Of a stretch of 64,000 bases of DNA, positions 43,603 through 52,390 are shown piece after piece (positions within the stretch are counted from its first letter, which is position 1; each line of letters opens with the position of its first letter). The notes under the pieces were generated by a model. That model had not been told where the DNA came from, made no database searches, and saw only the letters and a list, made by a program, of their open reading frames with translations. Made by a program: the position numbers and the translations under genes. The DNA comes from Jiella avicenniae (GTDB lineage Bacteria; Pseudomonadota; Alphaproteobacteria; Rhizobiales; Rhizobiaceae), in the NCBI RefSeq assembly GCF_021390325.1, contig NZ_JAJUWU010000003.1, forward strand, positions 186,001 through 250,000. Direction: 5' to 3'.

Positions 43603-44187
43603 ATGCGTTTCACAGTCCTCGTCATGGTCGCGATCGGGATCGCCCTCTATCTCGGCGGCTGGTCGGCGAGTTGGGCCGTCCGGCAGTCGTCCGAGATCGG
43701 CACGGTCGTCGTCGGCCATTGGCAGGCCAATCCCTTTTCCGGCGCGCCGGACGCCGACCCCTATTCCAAGGCGCGCCTCGCCATGGTCGGCAATCTCACC
43801 CTCGGCATCGGCGAAGGCATCCAGTTCCGCAGCATGCGCGACGAAGGCGGGCGCCCGCTGCGCCGGGAATGCACCTACGTGATGGCCGGCTCGACGCCGC
43901 CCTCCCGGGTCTTCACGCTCGCCGCATATCTTCCGGAGGGCCGGCTGATACGCCCCTCCGCCGGTCGTCCGGGCTGGCTCACCTCGAACAACCTGATGCG
44001 CAACGACGACAATTCCTTCGAGATCGCCGTAGGCCCCTCGGCCCGCTCCGGCAACTGGCTGGCGACCTCGGGCGCGGGCGAGATGACCCTGGTGCTGTCG
44101 CTCTACGACACGCCGGCAAGCGCGGCGAGCGGCGCGTCCAGCCTTTCGCTGCCGACGATCCGGCGGGAGTCCTGCTCCAATGGGTAA
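43603..44187 (+). CDS. DUF1214 domain protein
   Basis: A 194-residue membrane-anchored protein with an N-terminal hydrophobic segment (FTVLVMVAIGIALYLGG) and a DUF1214 beta-rich periplasmic domain, including DADPYSKARLAMVGNL, ARSGNWLATSGAGEMTLVL and a C-terminal LPTIRRESC. Function is unknown. It overlaps the next gene by 8 bp and, as in many Hyphomicrobiales, forms a pair with a DUF1254 protein; it probably shares the penicillin-binding protein transcript. Confidence 0.85.
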   Translation: MRFTVLVMVAIGIALYLGGWSASWAVRQSSEIGTVVVGHWQANPFSGAPDADPYSKARLAMVGNLTLGIGEGIQFRSMRDEGGRPLRRECTYVMAGSTPPSRVFTLAAYLPEGRLIRPSAGRPGWLTSNNLMRNDDNSFEIAVGPSARSGNWLATSGAGEMTLVLSLYDTPASAASGASSLSLPTIRRESCSNG

Positions 44188-44818
44188 GTTCGTCCTTGCG
44201 GTCCTGATCGGTGTCGTCGGCGCAGGCTTGATCCACATCGCGGTGATCTTCACCATGCCCGACGTCGCCAAACGCAACGGCTGGAGCCGCCTCGCCGACC
44301 TCGGCGGGACCGATCAGGTGGTTCGCGTCGAGGCGCTGACGACCAATCCCAACTCGACGCTCGCCGTCGCGAATTCACCCGCCGGCGATTTCGCTTTCGT
44401 CGATCCCGCTTTCATCGCCGCCGGTTGCCGTTTCTCCCTCGCCGACGGCCCCGTCCGGATTCATGCCCTCGCCGCCGACGAGGCGTTCTGGTCGGCCTCG
44501 ATCTACAATCGGCGTGGCGACAATCTCTACAGCATCAACGACCGCTCGGCGGTCGACAACGCCCTCGATCTGATGGTCGGAACGAAGCAGCAGCTGGTCG
44601 ACCGGTCGGCGAGCGAGGACGCGCCGCAGACACAGATCCCCGTCGAGGTCGAGATGACCGAAGGATACATGACGATCAGGGTCCTGGTCGACGAGGAGAG
44701 CAAGCGTCCGGAGATCGACGATTTCGTTTCGTCGATGCGCTGCGATCCCGCGCCGAACGACGGCCCCCTGTCGAGCGATGCGTTCCGTCGCGAGCCAGCG
44801 GCGACTGGCGGCGGCTGA
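44180..44818 (+). CDS. DUF1254 domain protein
   Basis: A 212-residue protein with an N-terminal membrane segment (FVLAVLIGVVGAGLIHIAVIF) and a truncated DUF1254-type periplasmic domain (FVDPAFIAAGCRFSLADGPV, ASIYNRRGDNLYSINDRSA). It is coupled to the upstream DUF1214 gene by overlap. In larger proteins the DUF1254 and DUF1214 domains are fused in one chain; here they are split into adjacent genes and likely act together in the envelope. The last dozen residues are unstructured. The 230 bp that follow hold no gene I can see. Confidence 0.8.
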   Translation: MGKFVLAVLIGVVGAGLIHIAVIFTMPDVAKRNGWSRLADLGGTDQVVRVEALTTNPNSTLAVANSPAGDFAFVDPAFIAAGCRFSLADGPVRIHALAADEAFWSASIYNRRGDNLYSINDRSAVDNALDLMVGTKQQLVDRSASEDAPQTQIPVEVEMTEGYMTIRVLVDEESKRPEIDDFVSSMRCDPAPNDGPLSSDAFRREPAATGGG

Positions 44819-45048
44819 TCCGAGCGAGCGTGGCGGCGCCCATTCGTCCCTCCCCGCCTTCTCGCCGCGCTTTCACCGCGGCGCCGACATCGCCATTCGG
44901 TTCCGGCCTCCGTCGGCGCTCCGCGGGCCTCCCGCTCAGGCCCATCTTCGTCCCGGCGACCACATCTTCCAACGCGCTACGGCAGCCGCATCGGATCACA
45001 CCTGGGAGCGGCGAGCCGCGATCGGCGAGGGATTGCCCTGCCGAGGTC

Positions 45049-45273
45049 TCAGACGGCCTTCGGCTCGCGGCTCGAGGAGCCGAAATGCGGCATGTTCTTG
45101 CCGCGAAGAGGTGACGTCGACGCGGCGTCGGCCGGGTGCGGCAGCCTCTCGGGCCGCTCGTAGCGGATGCAGGGCAGGATGACGATCTCTGCCCCACCCG
45201 CCGGGATTGCGTCGTCCGGCTCCGCCGTCTCCGGGCGTCCATCCCGTTTTTTCAGCCACACCACCGTGCCCAT
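45049..45273 (-). CDS. small conserved-type hypothetical protein
   Basis: A 74-residue cytosolic protein with no signal or membrane segment. ATG 45273 has a strong GGAGGGGA upstream, which supports expression. It opens MGTVVWLKKRDGRPE, has a short hydrophobic core GGAEIVILPCIRYERPERL and a basic end. I have no functional match. It is divergent from the DUF2336 gene. Confidence 0.6.
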   Translation of the reverse strand: MGTVVWLKKRDGRPETAEPDDAIPAGGAEIVILPCIRYERPERLPHPADAASTSPLRGKNMPHFGSSSREPKAV

Positions 45274-45349
45274 TTCATTCCCCTCCTCGGCTGCGCCTTG
45301 GCATTCCCCGTTGCGACCCCATTGATGCTCACAGAACATCTCCCGAGGG

Positions 45350-45364
45350 TTAACAGCTTGCTAA
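45350..45364. promoter_or_regulatory. CtrA-like half-conserved site TTAA-N7-CTAA
   Basis: TTAA, seven bases, CTAA: one mismatch to the CtrA consensus TTAA-N7-TTAA, in the divergent gap between the 74-residue protein gene and the DUF2336 gene. Expected by chance fairly often, but TTAA is rare in this GC-rich window. Confidence 0.3.
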
Positions 45365-45533
45365 GGAATCTTGCGTAAACCTATCCAAAGTCTTCGAGAT
45401 CAAGTCGTCGTGATGTCGCGGCAACGCTTCGTAACCAGTTGTTATCGATTTTGGGTGGCCCGGCCGCCCAGGATCGGGCACCCGGTAGGGAGCCGCCGTC
45501 GGCCGACGTCAGAGCAAGTTTCAACGGAGCGAC

Positions 45534-46580
45534 ATGGTCGACAGGATGCCGCGCATCTTCCGGACGCTCGAAACCCGTGGGGGACAGGTCGGCTTCGACA
45601 CCATCGTCGAAGCGGCGGTCGCCAGCTTTCTCGCTTCCAATCGCCCGAGCCCGGCCCATTCGGCCGATTTCGCCCGGCTGGTGACCTCGACATGGGAGAA
45701 GCTGTCGTTCGAAGCCAAGCGTCAGTTGGCGATTTCGCTCGCCACCTCGCCACACGTCCCGCGCCCCGTCGTGGACCTGCTGCTCGTACAGCCTGCGGAA
45801 TTTTCGGCTCCCTTCCTGTTTTCCAGCCCGTGCCTGACGAAGGAAGACGCCGGGATGATCGGTGCGACGCAGGATACCGTTCCCGGCGCAACGCCGGGTC
45901 GGCAATGTCCGGATTCTGCGCTGCGGGCGAAATCGGCGCGGTCGCACGGGCGGTCGCGCCAGCAGAAGGACGATGCCGCACAGCCGCCGTTGCAGAGCGC
46001 AGCCGCCGTCCGCGACGCTCTTCGCGCCCTGGTCCGGACCAAGCCGCGGCGCCCGCTCGCGGCGGCGTCCCCGACGCCCAAGACCCCTCCGGTCGACGCT
46101 TCGCAACCGTCCGGCCTCGCTGCGACCGCCGCCGCACTGTTGCGCGAGGCGCGCGCCGGCAATGCCGACCGCGCGCTCGGCTCGATCGCTGCGTCCCTGA
46201 AGCTGCAAGCGGACACCATCGAGAAGCTCGCGACGGACGGCGACGGCAGGCTGCTCGCCGCCGCGCTCAAGCTTCTCGGATTGACGGTCGCCGATGCCAT
46301 GACGGTGCTGATGATGGTGCACCGGACTGCCGGGCGTGACGTGGCGGCCTTCGCGCAGTTGCGCCGTCATTACGAGGATCTCTCGGTCGAGAGTTGCGTC
46401 GCCGCCCTCGGCGTCAGCGACCACCCCGCGTCGGCCCCCGGCCGGACGACGCCGCAGGCCCTTCACCAGTCGCTGCATGCCCCGGAAAGTCAGCGCCGTC
46501 CCGCGGCGCCCGGGCAGCAGACGGTCTTCGGCCGCCGCCGCAAAATGCCGTCAGCGACCGTCGCCAGGTCCGGACGCTGA
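45534..46580 (+). CDS. DUF2336 family protein
   Basis: A 348-residue cytosolic protein matching DUF2336, an alphaproteobacterial helical-repeat (HEAT-like) family of unknown function. The N-terminal half has repeats such as FARLVTSTWEKLSFEAKRQL and VPRPVVDLLLVQPAEFSAPF; the middle is a disordered basic linker (residues 120-190); the C-terminal half is helical again (AAALKLLGLTVADAMTVLMM). ATG 45534 has GGAG 5 bp upstream. Its 3' end overlaps the convergent DUF6030 gene by 30 bp. Confidence 0.75.
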   Translation: MVDRMPRIFRTLETRGGQVGFDTIVEAAVASFLASNRPSPAHSADFARLVTSTWEKLSFEAKRQLAISLATSPHVPRPVVDLLLVQPAEFSAPFLFSSPCLTKEDAGMIGATQDTVPGATPGRQCPDSALRAKSARSHGRSRQQKDDAAQPPLQSAAAVRDALRALVRTKPRRPLAAASPTPKTPPVDASQPSGLAATAAALLREARAGNADRALGSIAASLKLQADTIEKLATDGDGRLLAAALKLLGLTVADAMTVLMMVHRTAGRDVAAFAQLRRHYEDLSVESCVAALGVSDHPASAPGRTTPQALHQSLHAPESQRRPAAPGQQTVFGRRRKMPSATVARSGR

Positions 46581-47978
46581 GCCCGAAAGGTCCGGCGGCC
46601 CCGATGGCCCGGCTCCGCTCGGCGTCTCGGCAGGACGGAACGCCGATCCCTGGCTGTAGATCTTCGGATTGGGGAAGATCACGATCAGATTGTACTGCCA
46701 GCCGCTGCTGAGCTCGCGCTTGAACCGAAACTGCGTTCCCGCCTGTTCGAGGCTGACATCCGTCAGTTCGTCGAGCTTGTCCAGCAGCCCGTCCGGCGGT
46801 CGCCACTGCAGGACGTCGAACAGCGCCGCGGTGATCGCGGCAAGACGCTTCGCGCCGCGCTTCGCTTTGGCCGCGCCGTCGGCGACCAGCTTGATGCGAA
46901 CGGTGGTGAGCGTATCGCGCTGGTCTCCCCGCGCCATGACGAAGAGTTGCGGCTCGGACGGAAGAGCAGGTTCGACCACGACATCGGGATCGTCGGCGAC
47001 CGGGGCGTCTTCCGCGCCATCGCCTTCCTCCGCACGTTCCACCCGCTCGCCCTCGGCGGTCGCGGTGGCGTAGCATTCCCACTGCCCCTCGAGCAGCAGG
47101 CTCTCGTGCCACGACATGAAGTCCTTGCCGGGGTCGATGGCCTTGCAGATCTTCTTCGGGCTCACCAGAGCCAGCCGCACGAGTTCAGGCGTGGCTCGTG
47201 TCGTCGGCGGCGTGAGCAGACGGGGCGAGCCGATGACCGCCACCTTCTGCGTGTCGGTCGTGGTCGGCAAAGCTGCGTCGCCCGCCGTGGATGCCTCCTC
47301 GGCGTTTCCTGAGCGCTCCGTCCGGGCCGGTTGGCTGAACACCGCCCCGGTCTCGGCCGCCCGCTTGAGCCTTTCGCCGAGTGAGCCGCCGGCGTCGCTG
47401 TTGAGGAACAGGACGATCAACCCGCCGGCGATCACGAAGGCGACGAGGCCGAGCCGCGTGACGAGGCCGAGGACCTCGGTCACGACGACGCCTCTGTCGA
47501 CCCGCGAGCCGGCCGAGATGGGAGCCTCCCATGTCGTCTTGTCGCGCCTCGCGGCGCGCGGCGATCGGGCGCGTGGCCGCCCGACGAGGGTCCCGACGAC
47601 GCCGAAAGGCGCTTTCGCGGCCCCGACGACCGTCGACCAGCCTGCCGCAGCGCCCGCAGGCCCCGAGCGGCGTTCGCGCCTTGCCCCCACCGCCCCGGAC
47701 CGGCTCCTTCGCGACAGCGAAGCGACCGCGGCTTGCACGGCGCTTTTCGCGCCGACGAAGCCTCGCGCCCAGCGCCTTTTCGCCCTACCCGCCATGTTCG
47801 CAGTGCCGGAGGACAGATCCGCGGCCACCCTTCGTCCGGCCTGCCCCAGAGCCGCCGCCGACGCCGCAAGCCGCTGCAACGCGCGCGATGCGCCCGTCGC
47901 CCCGGCCCGAGGCGCTCCCGTCCGCTTCGATCGCGCCAGGAGGCCGCGTGCCTTGTGCAATGACACTTTCAAAGGCAT
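46551..47978 (-). CDS. DUF6030-type single-pass membrane protein
   Basis: A 475-residue protein. The first 160 residues are a long Arg/Ala-rich basic region (LHKARGLLARSKRTG, AGRAKRRWARGFVGAKSAV), followed by one transmembrane segment (LGLVAFVIAGGLIVLFLNS, near 175-195) and a periplasmic domain that contains LVSPKKICKAIDPGKDFMSW, EGQWECYAT and WQYNLIVIFPNPKIYSQGSAF, the ending typical of DUF6030. Function unknown. ATG 47978 is preferred; the frame is open 14 codons further. It converges on and overlaps the DUF2336 gene by 30 bp and is divergent from trmL. Confidence 0.65.
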   Translation of the reverse strand: MPLKVSLHKARGLLARSKRTGAPRAGATGASRALQRLAASAAALGQAGRRVAADLSSGTANMAGRAKRRWARGFVGAKSAVQAAVASLSRRSRSGAVGARRERRSGPAGAAAGWSTVVGAAKAPFGVVGTLVGRPRARSPRAARRDKTTWEAPISAGSRVDRGVVVTEVLGLVTRLGLVAFVIAGGLIVLFLNSDAGGSLGERLKRAAETGAVFSQPARTERSGNAEEASTAGDAALPTTTDTQKVAVIGSPRLLTPPTTRATPELVRLALVSPKKICKAIDPGKDFMSWHESLLLEGQWECYATATAEGERVERAEEGDGAEDAPVADDPDVVVEPALPSEPQLFVMARGDQRDTLTTVRIKLVADGAAKAKRGAKRLAAITAALFDVLQWRPPDGLLDKLDELTDVSLEQAGTQFRFKRELSSGWQYNLIVIFPNPKIYSQGSAFRPAETPSGAGPSGPPDLSGSASGPGDGR

Positions 47979-48042
47979 GTCGGTTTCAGCGCCCGTGTTC
48001 GCTCGTCCGTCCGCAACCACGACTTACGCCTGGCGGGAGATT

Positions 48043-48555
48043 ATGGCAAAAGCCGACCACTCCGAAGAACCCATCACCGCAGTGTCGCTGCGCCCCTCGA
48101 TCGTCCTTTTCCAGCCCGACATCGCCGGCAACACCGGCACGATCCTGCGCCTCGCCGCCTGTTTCGGTCTGACGGTCGAGATCGTCGAGCCAGCCGGATT
48201 CGACTCATCCGACCGTGCCCTGAAGCGTGCCGGGATGGATTACCTGGCGATGGCCGCCCTCAGGCGCCACGACGACTGGTCCGCTTTTCTCCGCGACGTC
48301 GAGATCAGGCCCGGCCGCATCGTCCTTCTGACGACCCGGGCCGAGACGACCCATACCGACTTCGCTTTCCGCCCGAGCGACCGGCTGCTGTTCGGACGGG
48401 AAAGCGCAGGCGTGCCGGATACCGTGCACGCGCGGGCGGATGCGCGGCTGACGATTCCGATGATCGCCGGCGCCCGCTCGCTGAACCTCGCCGTCTCGGC
48501 AGGCATCGTCGCGGCCGAGGCGCTGCGTCAGCTCGACTGGCCGTTGGACGGCTGA
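48043..48555 (+). CDS. trmL: tRNA (cytidine/uridine-34 2'-O)-methyltransferase TrmL
   Basis: A 170-residue SPOUT-family methyltransferase that methylates the ribose of wobble nucleotide 34 in leucine tRNAs with S-adenosylmethionine. The knot motifs are clear: LFQPDIAGNTGTILRLAACF, LLFGRESAGVP and IPMIAGARSLNLAVSAGIVA. Length is standard (150-170). GGGAGA precedes ATG 48043. The gene is monocistronic between divergent and convergent neighbours. Confidence 0.95.
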   Translation: MAKADHSEEPITAVSLRPSIVLFQPDIAGNTGTILRLAACFGLTVEIVEPAGFDSSDRALKRAGMDYLAMAALRRHDDWSAFLRDVEIRPGRIVLLTTRAETTHTDFAFRPSDRLLFGRESAGVPDTVHARADARLTIPMIAGARSLNLAVSAGIVAAEALRQLDWPLDG

Positions 48556-48576
48556 AATGACCGCGACGTCCTGCGC

Positions 48577-48756
48577 TCACAAATCAGGCTGAGGCGCGGA
48601 CGCGGGAGCGGCCGGAGATTGCGGCGAAGGTCCCTCCGTTTCTCCTGCGTAGATCCAGATCGCGCCGACGATCGCGAGCAGAAACACCACGAACAGCACC
48701 GCCTGCAGCTTCCGGCTGGATTGCCGAGGCCTGGAGTATCGCTCTTCCGGTCGCAT
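48577..48756 (-). CDS. small single-pass membrane protein
   Basis: A 59-residue protein: charged N-terminus (RPEERYSRPRQSSRK), one transmembrane helix (LQAVLFVVFLLAIVGAIWIYA) and a proline/alanine-rich tail (GPSPQSPAAPASAPQ). ATG 48756 has GAGG 8 bp upstream. No functional match; it converges on trmL. A readthrough extension of the upstream SnoaL-like gene overlaps it in another frame. Confidence 0.6.
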   Translation of the reverse strand: MRPEERYSRPRQSSRKLQAVLFVVFLLAIVGAIWIYAGETEGPSPQSPAAPASAPQPDL

Positions 48757-49339
48757 TTCCCATCCTCCCCTCGCATCGCGGGACTGGCCCGAAAGTTCGA
48801 GTGAACTTTTGACAAGCATATTCACTCCTGCCCCACCCCCTCAAGCGCGGAGATAAGCGGCAACACCGCACGTCACCGTGAGGTGGCGTGGAAATGCGTC
48901 GAGCGAGGAAGCGCGCTCGGACCCTGCCCTGGGCACCCGGTTGTGCTTCGATCGCGCTCTTGTCGAGGATCGACCAGACCGAGTTGATCCTCATCGCCTC
49001 GAACTCGTAGAAGACGCTCTCTGCGAACGAGACTCTGCGCCCATCGACTTTCAATCCGAGGAACGTTTCCCTCGGCCGACGGTCGAACAGCAGTCGCGCC
49101 GCCACGCGAACGTCTTCGCAGACCAGCAGGTCGACCCGGAACCGCAGGTCGGGGATGTCATGAAAATCCTTCACGAGCATGTCGCGATAGCCGGAAAGCC
49201 CGAGGTGGCGGCCGTTGTGTCGGACGTCGTCGTCGACGAAACGTTCGAGCTCGGCCCAGTCCTGCCGGGTGAGACAGGCGATATAGGCCAGGTAGTGTTC
49301 GGATAGGGATTTGCCGGCCAATCGGGATTTTCCTTTCAC
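48584..49339 (-). CDS. SnoaL-like ester cyclase family protein with aberrant C-terminal extension
   Basis: The first 134 residues are a SnoaL-like/NTF2-fold protein (ALSEHYLAYIACLTRQDW-type opening, FVDDDVRHNGRHLGLSGYRD, MLVKDFHDIPDLRFRV, VFYEFEAMRINSVWSILDKS). Members act as small cyclases or bind ligands; role unknown. The normal family end (DKSAIEAQ) is not followed by a stop: the frame continues for about 110 residues of non-homologous, rare-codon-rich sequence (TTA, TGT, AGG) through the small membrane gene. Start is GTG 49339, or TTG 49324 with AAGGA 8 bp upstream. The stop has probably been lost by mutation. Confidence 0.6.
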   Translation of the reverse strand: MKGKSRLAGKSLSEHYLAYIACLTRQDWAELERFVDDDVRHNGRHLGLSGYRDMLVKDFHDIPDLRFRVDLLVCEDVRVAARLLFDRRPRETFLGLKVDGRRVSFAESVFYEFEAMRINSVWSILDKSAIEAQPGAQGRVRARFLARRISTPPHGDVRCCRLSPRLRGWGRSEYACQKFTRTFGPVPRCEGRMGNATGRAILQASAIQPEAAGGAVRGVSARDRRRDLDLRRRNGGTFAAISGRSRVRASA

Positions 49340-49437
49340 ACGAGGGCCCTCGGCGAGTATGGCCGTTGCCGTCGCGACTACGGTGATCCGCGCGGCCCAA
49401 CACCATCGATCGGTGTTCGTCGAAGACAGGAGAGTGC

Positions 49438-50634
49438 TTGGCGTCCGAAATTTCTCCAGCCGAGGCGCGGCGGATCGCGCTCACCGCGCAAGGCTTCAAC
49501 GCGCCGGATCGCAGTGGCGCCGCCGCGCCGGCTCGGCTGCGCAAGACGATCGCGCAGCTCGGCCTCATCCAGATCGACAGCGTCAACGTCCTCGTTCGCG
49601 CCCATTATCTGCCGCTGTTCTCGCGGCTGGGCAGCTACGATCGCGGCGTCCTCGACCGGATCATGGTCGAGCGCCCGAAGCGCTTTTTCGAATATTGGGG
49701 CCACGAAGCCTCGCTCCTGCCCGTCGACTGCCACCCCCTGCTGCGCTGGCGAATGGAGCGAGCCCGGCATGGCAAGGGGATCTGGCGTCGATTGGAGCCC
49801 TTCGCCACGGTACGGCGCGCGGAAGCCGACGCCCTGCTCGAACGCATCGCCGCGGAGGGCCCGATCGCGGCGTCCGATGTCGCCGGCGCGGCGACAGGCA
49901 AAGGCATGTGGGTCTGGAGCGAAGCCAAGCAGGCGCTCGAATGGCTGTTCTGGGCCGGATTCGTCGCAGCGACCCATCGGCGCGGCAGCTTCGAGCGGGT
50001 CTACGATCTGCCCGAGCGGGTGCTTCCTCGCTCGGTCCTGGACTTGCCGACGCCGTCCGACGCCGACGCGCAGCGCGAACTGATCGCCCGGGCGGCCCGG
50101 GCGCTCGGCATCGCGACGGCCGACGACCTGCGGGACTATTACCGCCTGCCCGCCGCCGATGCGGGCCTGCCCCTCCGCCAACTCGTCGAGGAAGGCACAC
50201 TGAGGCCGGTTCGCGTTCGTGGCTGGCGGCAGGACGCCTATCTCCATCGCGACGCGCGGGCCGGCCGCAAGATCGCCGGGCCGGCGCTGCTCTCCCCGTT
50301 CGATCCGCTCGTCTGGCACCGCAACCGCGCCGAACGCCTGTTCGGCTTTCGCTACCGGCTCGAAATCTACACGCCCCGGCACAAGCGGGAGCACGGCTAC
50401 TATGTCCTGCCGTTCCTCCTCGACGGTGCCCTGGTCGCCCGGGTCGATCTGAAGGCCGACCGCAAGGCCGGGACGCTGATCGTTCTTCAGGCGACGCTCG
50501 AACCGGGCGCGCCGCAACACACCGTCGAAGCCCTGTTCGAAGAGCTCCGCCACATGGCCCGTTGGTTGAACCTGGAAAATCTCGGCGCCGAGCCGCTCGA
50601 CGTGATCGTCGGAGCGCCTCCGGCCGCTGGTTGA
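49438..50634 (+). CDS. YcaQ-like winged-helix DNA glycosylase (HTH_42)
   Basis: A 398-residue protein of the HTH_42 family, which includes E. coli YcaQ (AlkX) and Streptomyces AlkZ, glycosylases that excise bulky alkylated bases and unhook interstrand crosslinks. The catalytic loop reads LGLIQIDSVNVLVRAHYLPL with Q45-I46-D47, the QxD form of the YcaQ branch rather than QxQ of AlkZ. Later landmarks are KRFFEYWGHEASLLP, LLSPFDPLVWHRNRAERLFG and YYVLPFLLDG, where the C-terminal part is well conserved. It starts at TTG 49438 with AGGAG 6 bp upstream. It is monocistronic and divergent from the SnoaL-like gene. Confidence 0.88.
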   Translation: MASEISPAEARRIALTAQGFNAPDRSGAAAPARLRKTIAQLGLIQIDSVNVLVRAHYLPLFSRLGSYDRGVLDRIMVERPKRFFEYWGHEASLLPVDCHPLLRWRMERARHGKGIWRRLEPFATVRRAEADALLERIAAEGPIAASDVAGAATGKGMWVWSEAKQALEWLFWAGFVAATHRRGSFERVYDLPERVLPRSVLDLPTPSDADAQRELIARAARALGIATADDLRDYYRLPAADAGLPLRQLVEEGTLRPVRVRGWRQDAYLHRDARAGRKIAGPALLSPFDPLVWHRNRAERLFGFRYRLEIYTPRHKREHGYYVLPFLLDGALVARVDLKADRKAGTLIVLQATLEPGAPQHTVEALFEELRHMARWLNLENLGAEPLDVIVGAPPAAG

Positions 50635-50665
50635 AGCATGTGGCCGTTGCGGATGGGCGCACCCT

Positions 50666-50947
50666 TCAATCCGCCGTCGGAAGACGCCGCATGGTGAACT
50701 CGATGCGCCGGTCGGGGAGCTGCCGCCAGCTCTCCACCTGCGTCCAGTAGGCGGCTTTCGGAAATCTCTCGAACCATTCGCGCGCCTTCTGCCGCGCCTC
50801 GCCGCGCTCCAGCGTATAGGTCTCGCGCACGAAGCTGTCGCGCGCCGCATTTGGCCCTTGGTCGCTCCGGGACTGCGACGCATGATCGCGCCGGTTCCTC
50901 AGCTGCCGCTTCAACCCTTCCAGCGGTGGTCGGCCGAGCCGGGACAT
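50666..50947 (-). CDS. small conserved-type hypothetical protein
   Basis: A 93-residue, very basic, soluble protein (MSRLGRPPLEGLKRQLRNRR; later RETYTLERGEARQKAREWFE, FPKAAYWTQVESWRQLPD). The end, RIEFTMRRLP, suggests a compact helical domain. ATG 50947 has GGGAG 5 bp upstream. No functional match. It is convergent with the YcaQ-like gene and divergent from hemF, across a 207-bp gap in which I see nothing else. Confidence 0.6.
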   Translation of the reverse strand: MSRLGRPPLEGLKRQLRNRRDHASQSRSDQGPNAARDSFVRETYTLERGEARQKAREWFERFPKAAYWTQVESWRQLPDRRIEFTMRRLPTAD

Positions 50948-51154
50948 GGGGACTCCCAACGAAAGCGGGTTCTTATCGATCGATACGCAAGATAGTGTCG
51001 TCTCGACGAAATGACGAATCGGACCGGTCAGGCGCGAAAGCGCCTTGCTGCGTCGGCCGGCGCGGAAGGCTCGATCGAAAGCCACCGGCCAAGCCCGCGA
51101 TAGCAAGTGCTGCTTCAACCAGCCGCCGACCATCCGGGGGGACGGACGACCACC

Positions 51155-52063
51155 ATGGAAAAATCAGAGCTGCCGGAAGGCCTGCCGGAGGACATCGAAC
51201 GCAAGAAGGCGATCGCCAGAGCCTGGTTCGAGGCTTTGCGGGACCGCATCTGCGCCGCCTTCGAGTCCCTCGAGGACGAGTTCGGCGAAGAGGTTTCCGC
51301 CGAGCCCGGACGCTTCGAGCGCACCGAATGGTCGCGCGAGGGCGACGGTGGCGGCGGCGTGATGTCGATGATGCGCGGCCGGCTGTTCGAAAAGGTCGGC
51401 GTCCACGTCTCGACGGTGCATGGCGAGTTCTCGCCGGAATTCCGGCAGCAGATTCCCGGGGCCGAGGAGGATCCGACCTTCTGGGCGTCCGGCATTTCGC
51501 TGATCGCGCATTTGCGCAATCCCAACGTTCCCGCCGTGCACATGAATACCCGGATGGTGGTGACCACCCGCCAATGGTTCGGCGGGGGGGCCGACCTGAC
51601 GCCGACCCTCGATCGCCGCCGCAAGGAGGACGACGTCGATGCCGTCGCCTTCCATCGGGCGCTGAAATTCGTCTGCGACCGGCATCGCCGGGTCGCCGAC
51701 TACGAGAAGCTGAAGGAATGGTGCGACGAGTATTTCTACCTGCCGCATCGCCAGGAGCCGCGTGGAGTCGGCGGCATCTTCTATGACTGGCTGCATTCGG
51801 CCGAGGATGCCGGCGGCTGGGAAGAGGACTTCGCCTTCACCCGCGACGTCGGCAAGGCCTTTCTCGTGGTCTATCCCCACATCGTCCGGCAGAACGCCGC
51901 GCTCCCCTTCACCGAAGAGGATCGGGAGGAACAACTCGTGCGGCGCGGCAGATATGTCGAGTACAACCTCCTCTACGACCGCGGCACGCTCTTCGGCCTC
52001 AAGACCGGCGGCAACGTTCAGTCGATCCTGTCTTCCATGCCGCCGATAGTTAAATGGCCTTGA
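51155..52063 (+). CDS. hemF: oxygen-dependent coproporphyrinogen III oxidase
   Basis: A 302-residue cytosolic enzyme that oxidatively decarboxylates coproporphyrinogen III to protoporphyrinogen IX with O2 in haem synthesis. Family signatures present: [23 protein letters not shown] as [62 protein letters not shown] in part ([15 protein letters not shown]), and [16 protein letters not shown] with [15 protein letters not shown] 51155 is where homology starts; the frame is open 16 codons further. It is a stand-alone gene. Confidence 0.97.
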   Translation: MEKSELPEGLPEDIERKKAIARAWFEALRDRICAAFESLEDEFGEEVSAEPGRFERTEWSREGDGGGGVMSMMRGRLFEKVGVHVSTVHGEFSPEFRQQIPGAEEDPTFWASGISLIAHLRNPNVPAVHMNTRMVVTTRQWFGGGADLTPTLDRRRKEDDVDAVAFHRALKFVCDRHRRVADYEKLKEWCDEYFYLPHRQEPRGVGGIFYDWLHSAEDAGGWEEDFAFTRDVGKAFLVVYPHIVRQNAALPFTEEDREEQLVRRGRYVEYNLLYDRGTLFGLKTGGNVQSILSSMPPIVKWP

Positions 52064-52168
52064 CCTATCGACGCGACTGCAAAAATTTTGTGCGACCAGA
52101 TTGAACCACTATATATTTCAGGGCGTTTCATCCGCATATAACGACATGAAACAAACTGGGAGGTAACG

Positions 52169-52363
52169 ATGTTCGAACTGGATTGCAGCACCGTGTTTCC
52201 GGGATGCGAGCGGGTCATTCGGGCCGACAGCGAGGCGGGTGTGATCCGCCGCGCCATCGCGCAGGCCAACGCGTTCGGCATCATGCGGATCAGCCCGTCG
52301 ATGATGGATGCCATGCGAGGACGCATCGTCGAACTGCCGGCAGCGGCCGAACGGGCGGCCTGA
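52169..52363 (+). CDS. DUF1059 small protein
   Basis: A 64-residue DUF1059 protein. The core is TVFPGCERVIRADSEAGVI with the conserved Cys, followed by IRRAIAQANAFGI. Members are small predicted metal-binding or stress-related proteins of unknown role. GGGAGG lies 6 bp before ATG 52169. The 105 bp upstream are unusually AT-rich (TATATATT at about 52110), a promoter-like stretch, and a strong terminator follows, so this is an independent, probably well-expressed gene. Confidence 0.85.
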   Translation: MFELDCSTVFPGCERVIRADSEAGVIRRAIAQANAFGIMRISPSMMDAMRGRIVELPAAAERAA

Positions 52364-52390
52364 GCATTTCGAATCGGCACAGGGGATGCG

